DNA from: Providencia sp. R33
Lineage (GTDB): Bacteria; Pseudomonadota; Gammaproteobacteria; Enterobacterales; Enterobacteriaceae
DNA length: 64,000 nt
NCBI RefSeq assembly: GCF_019343475.1
Contig: NZ_CP072453.1
Coordinates: forward strand, 124,001 to 188,000
Direction of reading: 5' to 3'
In this document: positions 23,344 to 31,989 of the stretch, piece by piece
How the letters are laid out: the number at the start of each line of letters is the position of its first letter
How positions within the stretch are numbered: position 1 is the first letter of the stretch
The notes under the pieces: generated by a model
Seen by the model: only the letters and a program-made list of their open reading frames with translations
Database searches by the model: none
Told to the model about the DNA's origin: nothing
Position numbers and translations under genes: made by a program

Positions 23344-23966
23344 AAACAGGGCTCATGAAAGAACTCTTGGCACAATTGCGCCAACAGGGAATTCACGATG
23401 AGCGCCTATTGGATGCCATTTCACAAGTTCCTCGTGAACGGTTTGTGGATGAAGCGCTCTCACATAAAGCCTACGATAATATCCCGTTACCAATCGGTCA
23501 CGGGCAAACTATTTCACAGCCGTATATTGTCGCAAAAATGACGGCGTTACTGTCGTTAACAGCCAATGATAATGTTCTGGAAATTGGCACTGGTTCGGGG
23601 TATCAAACGGCAGTATTAGCGCATCTTGCGCACCATGTTTTTTCAGTTGAACGCGTTAAAAGCCTACAATGGACAGCTAAACGTCGGTTAAAACAGCTTG
23701 ATCTGCATAATGTGTCTACGCGCCATGGTGACGGCTGGGAAGGGTGGCAATCCAAAGGCCCATTTGATGCGATTATTGTCACCGCAGCACCAACAGAAAT
23801 CCCGACTATGTTATTAGGGCAAATGAAAGATGGCGGGCGCATGGTATTACCTGTCGGGGATAAAGAACAGTCGCTGAAGTTAATTACTCGACGAGGTAAC
23901 GACTACCATGCCAATGTTATTGAAAAAGTGCGTTTTGTGCCACTTATTGCGGGTGAGCTACTTTAA
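23340..23966 (+). CDS. pcm: L-isoaspartate O-methyltransferase
   Basis: 208 residues, equal to E. coli Pcm; start at the ATGA overlap with surE. SAM-binding motif I reads VLEIGTGSGYQTAVLA (near 80-95). PRERFVDEALSHKAYDNIPL and PIGHGQTISQPYIVA are family hallmarks at the substrate end. It methylates isoaspartyl residues in aged proteins so they can be repaired, mostly in stationary phase. Co-translation with surE is expected. Confidence 0.97.
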   Translation: MKTGLMKELLAQLRQQGIHDERLLDAISQVPRERFVDEALSHKAYDNIPLPIGHGQTISQPYIVAKMTALLSLTANDNVLEIGTGSGYQTAVLAHLAHHVFSVERVKSLQWTAKRRLKQLDLHNVSTRHGDGWEGWQSKGPFDAIIVTAAPTEIPTMLLGQMKDGGRMVLPVGDKEQSLKLITRRGNDYHANVIEKVRFVPLIAGELL

Positions 23967-24280
23967 TTTATTTGCAATGGTATTTCTGAATTATAAAAGT
24001 GAATTGATTTTTTATAATAATGTTAAATAAAATGCCATTGCAAAAGTTTTACTAACTCAAATAGCAGTAAAACTATTCCAAATATGATATTTTACCCATC
24101 TAAAATTGAATCAATGGCTTAAACTATTAAGTCATAATCTCAAATTGTTATCTTTTTGATATATTTAACTTGTTCACTATTTTGTATTTCTGCTTTAATA
24201 AGTGAAATATTTTATGGTAACTCTATTACTGACATAAAACTGAATTGTCGCGTCAGATTTTTCTTCACGGGAGAAGAAGC
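23967..24280 (+). promoter_or_regulatory. pcm-nlpD gap with two inverted repeats
   Basis: 314 bases without a gene. TTTGCAATGG (23971-23980) pairs with CCATTGCAAA (24035-24044) over a long loop, and AGTTTTACT (24045-24053) pairs with AGTAAAACT (24066-24074). They may end pcm transcription. The rest is very AT-rich and should hold the nlpD promoters, which I cannot place exactly. Confidence 0.45.
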
Positions 24281-25360
24281 ATGAAAATTGTTAGCCCTAT
24301 AAGCAGAATTCGATGGGCAGTCATCTTTTCATTTAGCGGAGCGTTATTGGCGGGTTGTTCTACGCCGTATCATCCAGCAGCACCTATTTCGAGTGTGAAT
24401 GATAGCCAATCGCGTCAGCCAGTGGCTCAAAGGACGACATCTACTGCGCCAAGTAATACAGGGATGAGTACGGCAATGCCGTCATCACGCCCAAATTTAT
24501 CAAGCAATACTAATAATCAGTCCGTAAACCGTACGTCAGCGTCTGTGAATACCAGCAGTGATGGGCGTATTGTTTACAACCGTGATTATGGCAGCATTCC
24601 AAAAGGCAGTTATAGCGGAAATAGCTATACCGTTCAGCGTGGTGACACGTTATTTTACATTGCATATATAACCGGTAATGATTTCCGTGAGTTAGCATCG
24701 AAAAACAATATCCCTGAACCATACAGCTTAAATGTTGGTCAGGTAATTAATATTGGTAACACAAATGTGAACTCGAACACGCAATTGGCGTCAAATTCAT
24801 CAAATAGTCATCAGCAACCGGTTGATCTTCGAACAACTAATGAGTATCCTGCAAATAGTGGTGGCCAAACTTCCGGTAAGATGTTGCCGAATAATAGAAA
24901 ACCTGCAACGCCAGTTTCTACGACAACAACGGCAAATACAACTACCGCACCAACTGCTTCTACGGCAGCAAGTGGCACAAATAATTCGTCAATTAAATGG
25001 CGTTGGCCTGCAGAAGGGAAAATGATTGAAGGTTTCTCTGATGCTCAAGGCGGGAACAAAGGGGTGGATATTGCCGGTTCCCGAGGTCAATCTGTGCTCG
25101 CTTCTGCGCCAGGAAAAGTCGTTTATGCAGGCAATGCACTGCGTGGATATGGAAATCTAATAATTATAAAACATAACGATGACTACTTGAGTGCTTATGC
25201 ACACAACGATACGTTGCTTGTGCGCGATCAACAGGATGTTACTGAAGGTCAGAAAATAGCTACGATGGGTAGTACTGGCACAAGTTCAGTTAGACTACAC
25301 TTTGAAATTCGTTACAAGGGAAAATCAGTAAACCCGTTGCGTTATTTACCGCAACGATAA
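24281..25360 (+). CDS. nlpD: Murein hydrolase activator NlpD (lipoprotein)
   Basis: 359 residues from the ATG at 24281 (GGGAGAAG upstream); a TTG 12 codons earlier would spoil the signal. Lipobox LLAGC, then a Ser/Thr/Asn-rich linker, a LysM domain at ~114-158 (YTVQRGDTLFYIAYITGNDF), a second linker and an M23/LytM domain at ~255-355. The LytM metal site is degenerate: NKGVDIAG lacks the first His, and RLHFE replaces HLHFE. This fits the known role of NlpD as a non-catalytic activator of the amidase AmiC at the septum. In E. coli the main rpoS promoter lies inside nlpD, probably also here. Confidence 0.95.
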   Translation: MKIVSPISRIRWAVIFSFSGALLAGCSTPYHPAAPISSVNDSQSRQPVAQRTTSTAPSNTGMSTAMPSSRPNLSSNTNNQSVNRTSASVNTSSDGRIVYNRDYGSIPKGSYSGNSYTVQRGDTLFYIAYITGNDFRELASKNNIPEPYSLNVGQVINIGNTNVNSNTQLASNSSNSHQQPVDLRTTNEYPANSGGQTSGKMLPNNRKPATPVSTTTTANTTTAPTASTAASGTNNSSIKWRWPAEGKMIEGFSDAQGGNKGVDIAGSRGQSVLASAPGKVVYAGNALRGYGNLIIIKHNDDYLSAYAHNDTLLVRDQQDVTEGQKIATMGSTGTSSVRLHFEIRYKGKSVNPLRYLPQR

Positions 25361-25414
25361 ACTGGGCAGAGTGCTTTGACATTCTGTCCGCATTATCTAG
25401 GGTAGGAGTCACTG

Positions 25415-26401
25415 ATGAGCCAAAGTTCGCTGAAAGTTAACGAGTTATATAATGACCTTGACGAAAGCAATTTAGACGACGCTTTTGATGAGAGTCAGTT
25501 TAAAGAAGAAGATCTGGTTTCTGAACAGGAAGAAGAAATGGATTTACTCCAGAACACGAGCCAACGTGTTCTGGATGCTACCCAAATCTATCTAAGTGAA
25601 ATTGGATTTTCACCACTCCTCACCGCTGAGGAAGAAGTTTTCTATTCTAGGCGTGCACTGCGTGGCGATGTTGCCTCACGTCAGCGCATGATAGAAAGTA
25701 ACCTTCGCTTAGTTGTGAAAATATCTCGCCGTTATAATAACCGAGGTCTTGCTTTACTTGATCTGATCGAAGAGGGCAATCTTGGGTTGATTCGTGCTGT
25801 TGAGAAATTTGATCCAGAAAAAGGGTTCCGTTTTTCAACGTATGCGACGTGGTGGATCCGTCAAACGATCGAACGCGCTATTATGAATCAAACCCGAACA
25901 ATTCGTCTTCCAATTCATATCGTTAAAGAACTCAATATTTACCTTCGTACTGCACGTGAATTAGCCCAGAAGTTGGACCATGAACCAAGCCCTGAAGAGA
26001 TCGCTGAGCAGCTAGATAAACCTGTCGAAGACGTCAGCCGCATGTTGCGTTTAAATGAACGCATTACATCTGTTGATACTCCAATTGCAGGGGACTCAGA
26101 GAAATCTTTGCTTGAGGTATTGTCTGATGATAATGATTCAGGTCCGGAAAATACAATTCAAGACAACGACTTAAAAGATAATATCGTTAAGTGGTTATAT
26201 GAATTGAACCCAAAACAAAGGGAGGTTTTAGCACGACGTTTTGGGCTTTTAGGTTATGAAGCAGAAACTCTTGAAGAGGTTGGGCGCGAAATTGGGCTCA
26301 CTCGTGAACGAGTTCGTCAGATTCAGGTGGAAGGTTTAAGGCGATTAAAAGATATTTTACATGGTGAAGAGCTGACCTTAGAGTCGCTATTCAATATGTA
26401 G
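25415..26401 (+). CDS. rpoS: RNA polymerase sigma factor RpoS (sigma-38)
   Basis: 328 residues (330 in E. coli), ATG with TAGGAG upstream. Region 1.2 covers ~55-90 (DATQIYLSEIGFSPLLTAEE). Region 2 covers ~92-160 and includes the core- and -10-binding stretch FSTYATWWIRQTIERAIMNQ. Region 3 follows, and region 4 covers ~265-318 (LNPKQREVLARRFGLLG, then the helix-turn-helix LTRERVRQIQVEGLRRLK). It directs the general stress and stationary-phase response. The acidic N-terminus (DLDESNLDDAFDESQF) is family-typical. Read-through from nlpD is expected. Confidence 0.98.
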   Translation: MSQSSLKVNELYNDLDESNLDDAFDESQFKEEDLVSEQEEEMDLLQNTSQRVLDATQIYLSEIGFSPLLTAEEEVFYSRRALRGDVASRQRMIESNLRLVVKISRRYNNRGLALLDLIEEGNLGLIRAVEKFDPEKGFRFSTYATWWIRQTIERAIMNQTRTIRLPIHIVKELNIYLRTARELAQKLDHEPSPEEIAEQLDKPVEDVSRMLRLNERITSVDTPIAGDSEKSLLEVLSDDNDSGPENTIQDNDLKDNIVKWLYELNPKQREVLARRFGLLGYEAETLEEVGREIGLTRERVRQIQVEGLRRLKDILHGEELTLESLFNM

Positions 26402-26423
26402 AGTGTTAATGAGATAAAAGATA

Positions 26424-26466
26424 AATAAAAATCCCTATAAGCGAAAGTTTATAGGGATTTTTTTAT
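26424..26466. terminator. Bidirectional terminator between rpoS and miaE
   Basis: AAAAATCCCTATAA, a seven-base loop GCGAAAG, TTTATAGGGATTTTTTT. A-run before and T-run after the stem allow use from both sides. Confidence 0.9.
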
Positions 26467-26481
26467 CAACCAAAAATCGCA

Positions 26482-27246
26482 TTAATTAATGGGAACACCA
26501 CTATGAAATTTAAAATCATCATCAGGTGTTGAAATTAATTCAGCTTCAATAATTCCAAAATAATTAACCCGATCAGTAATATCTTGTTTACTAATTAACT
26601 GAGCTAACTGTAAATAGTCTTGGTAATGCCGAGCTTCTGACCGCAATAATGAAATATAGAAATTAGCCAGCTGTTCATCTAAATAAGGCGCTAACTTTGC
26701 AAATCGTTCACAAGAACGCGCTTCAATATAAGCCCCAATAATCAGTTTATCGACTAACGTTTTAGGATCATGTGGGTCAATATGGCTAAATAAGCCTTTT
26801 GCATAGCGCCCTGCCGTGATGCCATCATAAGGAATATTGCGCTCATGCATAATTTCCAATACTTGGTAAAAGTGATGCAGCTCTTCTTTGATTAGCAGCA
26901 CCATTTTATCAATCAAATCTTGGCTGTAAGGTGATTGCTTACGTGCCAGTATTTGTTTGGATATTTGGTTTTTATTTCTTAAGGTATGAACATCCCCAAT
27001 CCTATCATAAGCAAAGGCCTCATAAGGCTTAAACCACTCAAGTAATGTGGCGGCGCTGTCTTTATCCACGGCATATTTGCGGATCAAAAACAGGGCACTT
27101 TGCGCGGCTTTTAACTCACACAATAAGTGGTCTTTAAGGATAATCGGCAAGTTTTCAGGCTGACTGGCTTTTTGCACCCATTCATCAGGGGTTTCGCACT
27201 GTAAAAATTGCCGAATTGGCGCGAGTAGCGCCGCATACTCATCCAT
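26482..27246 (-). CDS. miaE: tRNA-(ms2io6A)-hydroxylase MiaE
   Basis: 254 residues. It has the ferritin-like di-iron motifs of the family: LCELKAAQSA, IKEELHHFYQVLEIMHER, YIEARSCERF and RSEARHYQDY, supplying the Glu and His ligands. MiaE hydroxylates the isopentenyl side chain of ms2i6A37 in tRNAs reading U-starting codons, using O2. It is absent from E. coli but present in Salmonella and many Morganellaceae. It starts two bases from the end of mutS on the same strand, so the two may share a transcript. Confidence 0.9.
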   Translation of the reverse strand: MDEYAALLAPIRQFLQCETPDEWVQKASQPENLPIILKDHLLCELKAAQSALFLIRKYAVDKDSAATLLEWFKPYEAFAYDRIGDVHTLRNKNQISKQILARKQSPYSQDLIDKMVLLIKEELHHFYQVLEIMHERNIPYDGITAGRYAKGLFSHIDPHDPKTLVDKLIIGAYIEARSCERFAKLAPYLDEQLANFYISLLRSEARHYQDYLQLAQLISKQDITDRVNYFGIIEAELISTPDDDFKFHSGVPIN

Positions 27247-27247
27247 G

Positions 27248-29815
27248 TTAGCTATCCATATCCTTTAAACGATACAGCCAATCAAGGGCTTGGCGTGGTG
27301 TTAGTTTGTCTGGGTCAATGCCTTCTAATGCGACCAATACTGGGGATGGCTCAGTTTCTTCTGCCGTTAAGAAGCTCAGTTGTGCGCTATCTACATGGCT
27401 GGAGTTAGCATTGTTTGAGATGACTTCTAACTCTTTTAGCTTTTGCTTTGCACGCTTAATCACGTCTTTTGGTACACCAGCTAATGAGGCAACAGCAAGA
27501 CCATAACTTTTACTCGCCGCACCTTCTTGAACATTGTGCATAAAGGCGATGGTATCACCATGCTCAATGGCATCGAGGTGAATATTCACAGCACCTTCCA
27601 GTTTTTCAGGCAAGGTTGTCAATTCAAAATAATGGGTGGCAAACAATGTCATTGCTTTGATTTTATTGACTAAGTTTTCAGCGCACGCCCATGCAAGGGA
27701 AAGTCCATCATACGTTGAGGTACCACGACCGATTTCATCCATTAAAACTAAGCTATGTTCGGTCGCATTGTGCAGAATATTAGCTGTTTCGGTCATTTCT
27801 ACCATGAATGTTGAGCGACCAGATGCAAGGTCATCTGAAGCACCTACACGGGTAAAAATGCGGTCAATCGGGCCAATAACCGCTTTGCTAGCGGGCACAA
27901 AACTACCGATATAGGCAAGTAGAGTGATCAGCGCAGTTTGACGCATATAGGTACTTTTACCGCCCATATTTGGCCCAGTTATGATCAACAAGCGGCGCTG
28001 TGGGGATAATGAAAGCGGGTTGGAGATAAATGGCTCACTGAGCACTTGCTCAACCACTGGGTGGCGGCCTTCGGTAATTTGAATACCTGCTTTTTCAGTG
28101 AGTTGCGGGCAAGCATAGCCTAATGTTTCTGCGCGCTCAGCAAGGTTGGTTAAGACATCAAGCTCTGATAATGCCTCTGCACTGGTTTGCAGTGCAGCAA
28201 GATGTGGAAGCAGCATATCAAATAGTTCGTCATACAATGCTTTTTCGATGGCTAATGCTTTTCCTTTTGAAGTTAGAACTTTATCTTCATACTCTTTGAG
28301 CTCAGGAATGATATAGCGCTCAGCATTTTTTAAGGTTTGACGGCGTACATAGTGGATTGGTGTTAAGTGGCTTTGGCCACGGCTAACTTGGATGTAATAA
28401 CCATGAACCGCGTTATAACCCACTTTTAGGGTATCGATACCCAGCTTTTCACGCTCACGAATTTCTAAACGGTCGAGGTAATCTGTAGCGCCATCAGCCA
28501 ATGCACGCCACTCATCGAGCTCGCTGTTGTAACCCGGTGCAATCACGCCGCCATCACGCACTAATACGGGTGGGGCATCAATAATCGCGGTTTCCAGCAA
28601 ACTTTGCAGCTCATCAAATTGGCCAATTCGGCTTTGCAGCTCTGTTAAATAAGGGCTGCTGGACTGCCTAAGGATCTGGTGAATATCGCTATATTGTTGA
28701 AATGCATGTCGCATACGGGTTAAGTCACGTGGTCGGGCAGAACGCAGTGCAAGGCGGGCAAGAACGCGTTCTAAGTCACCAATTTGGCGCAAGAAAGGTT
28801 GTAATTCAAAACCTTGCTCTTGCAACGCACTAATCGCTTGCTGGCGGTTATTCAACACTTGAATATTGCGCAGTGGGGTATGTAACCAACGTTTTAACAT
28901 GCGGCTACCCATCGGCGTTACACACATGTCTAAAATAGAGGCTAGGGTATTTTCAGTCCCCCCCGCGAGGTTTTGGGTGATTTCTAGATTACGGCGCGTT
29001 GCGGCATCTAAAATGACATTATCATTTTGTTTTTCCATCACAATACTGCGAATATGCGGCAATGAGGTGCGTTGGGTATCCTTGACATATTGCAGTAAAC
29101 AACCCGCAGCGCGTAGAGCTTTATGGGCATTTTCTACACCAAAACCGATTAAATCTTTGGTACCAAATTGCAAGCCAAGTTGTTGTTTTGCCGTGTCCAG
29201 TTCATATTCCCACAGTGGACGGCGGCGCAAGCCTTTATTGTGCTCAATCAGTGACATACTGGCGAAGTCTTCAGGGTATAGAAGCTCCGCAGGGCGGGTA
29301 CGTTGTAATTCGGCTTGTAGGGCTTCTTCATCAGAAATTTCGCTGATAATAAAGCGGCCAGACGTGATGTCTAATGTGGCAAAGCCGTAGCCTTGGGTAT
29401 CTTGCCAGACAGCGGCGAGCAGGTTGTCTTGGCGTTCATTTAGTAATGCTTCATCAGTGATGGTGCCTGGTGTGACAATACGTACTACTTGGCGTTCAAC
29501 GGGGCCTTTGCTTGTCGCAGGGTCACCAATCTGTTCGCAAATCGCGACAGATTCTCCCATTTGTACAAGTTTGGCGAGGTAGCCCTCGGCTGCATGGTGC
29601 GGCACACCCGCCATTGGAATAGGCTGACCCGCTGATTGCCCGCGTTTTGTTAGGGAGATATCCAGTAATTGTGAGGCTTTTTTAGCATCATCAAAGAAGA
29701 GTTCGTAAAAATCCCCCATACGGTAAAACAGCAGTATGTCTGAATGTTGTGCTTTTAGTTTTAAATACTGCTGCATCATAGGTGTGTGTGATTCGAAGCT
29801 TTGCGTATCAGTCAT
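27248..29815 (-). CDS. mutS: DNA mismatch repair protein MutS
   Basis: 855 residues from the ATG at 29815 (E. coli 853); an upstream in-frame start at 29875 would add 20 unconserved residues. The mismatch-reading Phe-x-Glu is in FYRMGDFYELF near the N-terminus. The ATPase domain has Walker A TGPNMGGKSTYMRQ and Walker B LVLMDEIGRGTSTYDG, with the FATHYFELTTLP segment after. It recognises mispairs and recruits MutL. The C-terminal tetramerisation tail is present (LTPRQALDWLYRLKDM). Nothing suggests a mutator defect. Confidence 0.98.
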   Translation of the reverse strand: MTDTQSFESHTPMMQQYLKLKAQHSDILLFYRMGDFYELFFDDAKKASQLLDISLTKRGQSAGQPIPMAGVPHHAAEGYLAKLVQMGESVAICEQIGDPATSKGPVERQVVRIVTPGTITDEALLNERQDNLLAAVWQDTQGYGFATLDITSGRFIISEISDEEALQAELQRTRPAELLYPEDFASMSLIEHNKGLRRRPLWEYELDTAKQQLGLQFGTKDLIGFGVENAHKALRAAGCLLQYVKDTQRTSLPHIRSIVMEKQNDNVILDAATRRNLEITQNLAGGTENTLASILDMCVTPMGSRMLKRWLHTPLRNIQVLNNRQQAISALQEQGFELQPFLRQIGDLERVLARLALRSARPRDLTRMRHAFQQYSDIHQILRQSSSPYLTELQSRIGQFDELQSLLETAIIDAPPVLVRDGGVIAPGYNSELDEWRALADGATDYLDRLEIREREKLGIDTLKVGYNAVHGYYIQVSRGQSHLTPIHYVRRQTLKNAERYIIPELKEYEDKVLTSKGKALAIEKALYDELFDMLLPHLAALQTSAEALSELDVLTNLAERAETLGYACPQLTEKAGIQITEGRHPVVEQVLSEPFISNPLSLSPQRRLLIITGPNMGGKSTYMRQTALITLLAYIGSFVPASKAVIGPIDRIFTRVGASDDLASGRSTFMVEMTETANILHNATEHSLVLMDEIGRGTSTYDGLSLAWACAENLVNKIKAMTLFATHYFELTTLPEKLEGAVNIHLDAIEHGDTIAFMHNVQEGAASKSYGLAVASLAGVPKDVIKRAKQKLKELEVISNNANSSHVDSAQLSFLTAEETEPSPVLVALEGIDPDKLTPRQALDWLYRLKDMDS

Positions 29816-30057
29816 AGTGTTGTCTGTTCTAACGTATTGAGTTAACGAAGTTCTGTGAGCGAGTTTAACGTCCACTAAAGGGTATAAAATACCACAGATC
29901 CCAACAAATGAGAGTAGGCAAACGTGTTACGCATGGATTTCCCTATGGTATTACGCCAAGGTGATAGAGGGCAACTTGAGTTTGGTGATAAAGTGTCTGA
30001 AATTTGTGGGTATTACTTGTTTGTGTGCGAAAGCAAGTTTAACGACGTTGAGCAAAG

Positions 30058-30087
30058 AAAAAACGCCCCTTATTTAAGAGGCGTTTT
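30058..30087 (-). terminator. Terminator after cytochrome gene of Mo-hydroxylase operon 1
   Basis: AAAAACGCC paired with GGCGTTTTT, with an inner CTT/AAG pair. It is bidirectional in form, just beyond the stop of the leftward cytochrome gene. Confidence 0.85.
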
Positions 30088-30091
30088 TGAG

Positions 30092-31411
30092 TTATTGCAT
30101 CGATTTTTTCAGTTTTTCAACTTGTTCGGCGGTAACTGGCTTGCCTTGACCACCCCATTCAGCACGCGCCCATGAAAGTAAATCGGCGATTTCTTGAGGG
30201 TCTAAATCGTCGGCAAAACTTGGCATGGCATACATGCGTTGCCCATTAGGGAATGTGGTGGTAGGAATACCCGTTAACACTACGCTAATAAAAGTTTCAG
30301 GGCTGTCCATCGCTAAAATGGCGTTGCCTTTAAGGGCGGGAATACCATTCGGTACGCCTTCACCCGTAATGCCGTGGCAGCCTGCGCAAGTGGACATGTA
30401 CATCAAGCGACCCGTTTCCATCGTTGCGCCAATATCCGCAGTGGGTTGCGCATTCGCTTCAGGTAATGGCGCGGGTGGTGCTTTGGCGCCTAACACCTTT
30501 CCTTGTTTATCCGTCATCAAATAAATCGCCATGTCGTCGACATCGCTTTTCTTCATCTGACTGGTGGAAAAATGCGTCACGGTGCTCATATCGGCAAAGG
30601 CTGAGCCTTGTGGGGCATTACCTGTCAGTAAAAACTGGCTCAAAGATGCAGTGTCATAGCCATGTTTAGATAACGCTTGTGCAGTGATATCTGGAATTGC
30701 CAGACCTGCTTCTTCACCCCCTTGTAATGAGCGAGAAAATTCGACGCCCATCATCAGGTTACGTGGTGAATGGCAGGCACCACAGTGAGCAAGACCTTCC
30801 ACAATATATGCACCTCGATTCCATTGTTCGGAGCGCTGTGGGTCATGTGGCGCATTTTGTTTCGGGAAATTAAGCAGCGTCCAAAAGTTCATAAACGGGC
30901 GAACAGGTAAAACAAATACGCCTGTATTCTCTTTGTTGGGCACGGCCATTGGCGGTAAGGTCATCACATACGCATACAGCGCATCAATATCTTCTGAAGT
31001 TGTCATATGTGTGAAAACAAATGGCATGGCAGGGTAGAGGTTGCCTCTCTCTTTGCCAATACCATCTTTAAGCGCACGATGAAAATCGGCACGGGTATAG
31101 TTACCGATACCAAATTGTTTATCAGGGGTGATATTGGTGGAATAAATGGTACCAAAAGGTGTCCCGATAGCGCGTCCACCCGCCGCAAGTGGCCCTTCGG
31201 GTAATGAGTGGCAACCAAAACAATCCCCTGCAATGGCGAGCTCTTGCCCGCGCGGTATTAACTTTGCCACTTCTTCCGAGGTAAGCGGTTTATCTAAGTC
31301 AGGGCCAATACTGGAGGTACGAAATGCACCAAACAGGATTGCCAGCATCAGCGCAAGAAAGAGTACGATGAGGACATAGAACGTTTTACGTATGGAGCGA
31401 GATTTAGCCAT
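30092..31411 (-). CDS. Tri-haem cytochrome c subunit of Mo hydroxylase 1
   Basis: 439 residues. An uncleaved N-terminal membrane anchor (FYVLIVLFLALMLAILFGAF) is followed by three c-type haem sites, CFGCH, CGACH and CAGCH, roughly one per 130 residues. This is the plan of the cytochrome subunits of membrane alcohol/aldehyde dehydrogenases and of isoquinoline- or nicotinate-type Mo hydroxylases. It would pass electrons from the [2Fe-2S] subunit to quinone or a terminal oxidase. It is the last gene of a three-gene operon and is a paralog of the cytochrome at 35323. Confidence 0.9.
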   Translation of the reverse strand: MAKSRSIRKTFYVLIVLFLALMLAILFGAFRTSSIGPDLDKPLTSEEVAKLIPRGQELAIAGDCFGCHSLPEGPLAAGGRAIGTPFGTIYSTNITPDKQFGIGNYTRADFHRALKDGIGKERGNLYPAMPFVFTHMTTSEDIDALYAYVMTLPPMAVPNKENTGVFVLPVRPFMNFWTLLNFPKQNAPHDPQRSEQWNRGAYIVEGLAHCGACHSPRNLMMGVEFSRSLQGGEEAGLAIPDITAQALSKHGYDTASLSQFLLTGNAPQGSAFADMSTVTHFSTSQMKKSDVDDMAIYLMTDKQGKVLGAKAPPAPLPEANAQPTADIGATMETGRLMYMSTCAGCHGITGEGVPNGIPALKGNAILAMDSPETFISVVLTGIPTTTFPNGQRMYAMPSFADDLDPQEIADLLSWARAEWGGQGKPVTAEQVEKLKKSMQ

Positions 31412-31422
31412 CGTCGTTCTCC

Positions 31423-31989
31423 TTAATCAATCACGCAGCCGGGAGTGTCGAGGGCGACTTTCCTCACGGCTTCGTAGTAACGTACATATCCCGTGCAGCG
31501 GCAGATATGTTCATTTAGCGCCTCTTCAATGGCGTGTTCAAGGTCGGCTCGTTTGACTGGATTTTTCTTGAGCTTATCGAGGAACACGGTAGCGCCTGTC
31601 ACAAAACCCGGAGCACAGTAGCCGCATTGGAACGAAAAATTTTCGATAAAGGCTTGTTGGATAGGGGTTAATTCAACCACTTTTCCTTGCTCATCTAGCT
31701 TTGCTTGCCCTTCGATAGTGACAATGTTTTTGTTATTAAAATAGTGTGCACCAAAAATACAGGTACGGCTTTCAACGGTGGTGCCATCAGGCTGAATTTC
31801 CATGATGGTGCAGGCGTGGCAAATGCCTTGCCCACAACCAAAGTGAGTCCCAGTTAGGTCGAGGTATTCATGGAGAAACTCAATCATCGGCATCCCAACA
31901 GGGACATCAATAGGGCCTATTTTTTGACCATTGATAGTTAGAGTTAATGGCTTGCGCTCAATAATCGGAACGGCATTAGTGATATTCAT
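31423..31989 (-). CDS. [2Fe-2S] subunit of Mo hydroxylase 1
   Basis: 188 residues. A plant-type ferredoxin domain carries GCGQGICHACTI and a fourth Cys in RTCIFGAH; a helical domain has FQCGYCAPGF and HICRCTGYVRYYEAV for the second cluster. This is the small subunit of the xanthine oxidase family (IorA/CoxS-like). It lacks a Tat signal, so it probably crosses the membrane with the large subunit. It overlaps the large-subunit gene by four bases and precedes the cytochrome gene by 11 bases. Confidence 0.93.
   Translation of the reverse strand: MNITNAVPIIERKPLTLTINGQKIGPIDVPVGMPMIEFLHEYLDLTGTHFGCGQGICHACTIMEIQPDGTTVESRTCIFGAHYFNNKNIVTIEGQAKLDEQGKVVELTPIQQAFIENFSFQCGYCAPGFVTGATVFLDKLKKNPVKRADLEHAIEEALNEHICRCTGYVRYYEAVRKVALDTPGCVID

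Noticed and set aside
28866..29390. 174-codon ORF antisense to mutS
   Set aside because: It is an antisense shadow of a conserved gene, without a ribosome site or recognisable motif.
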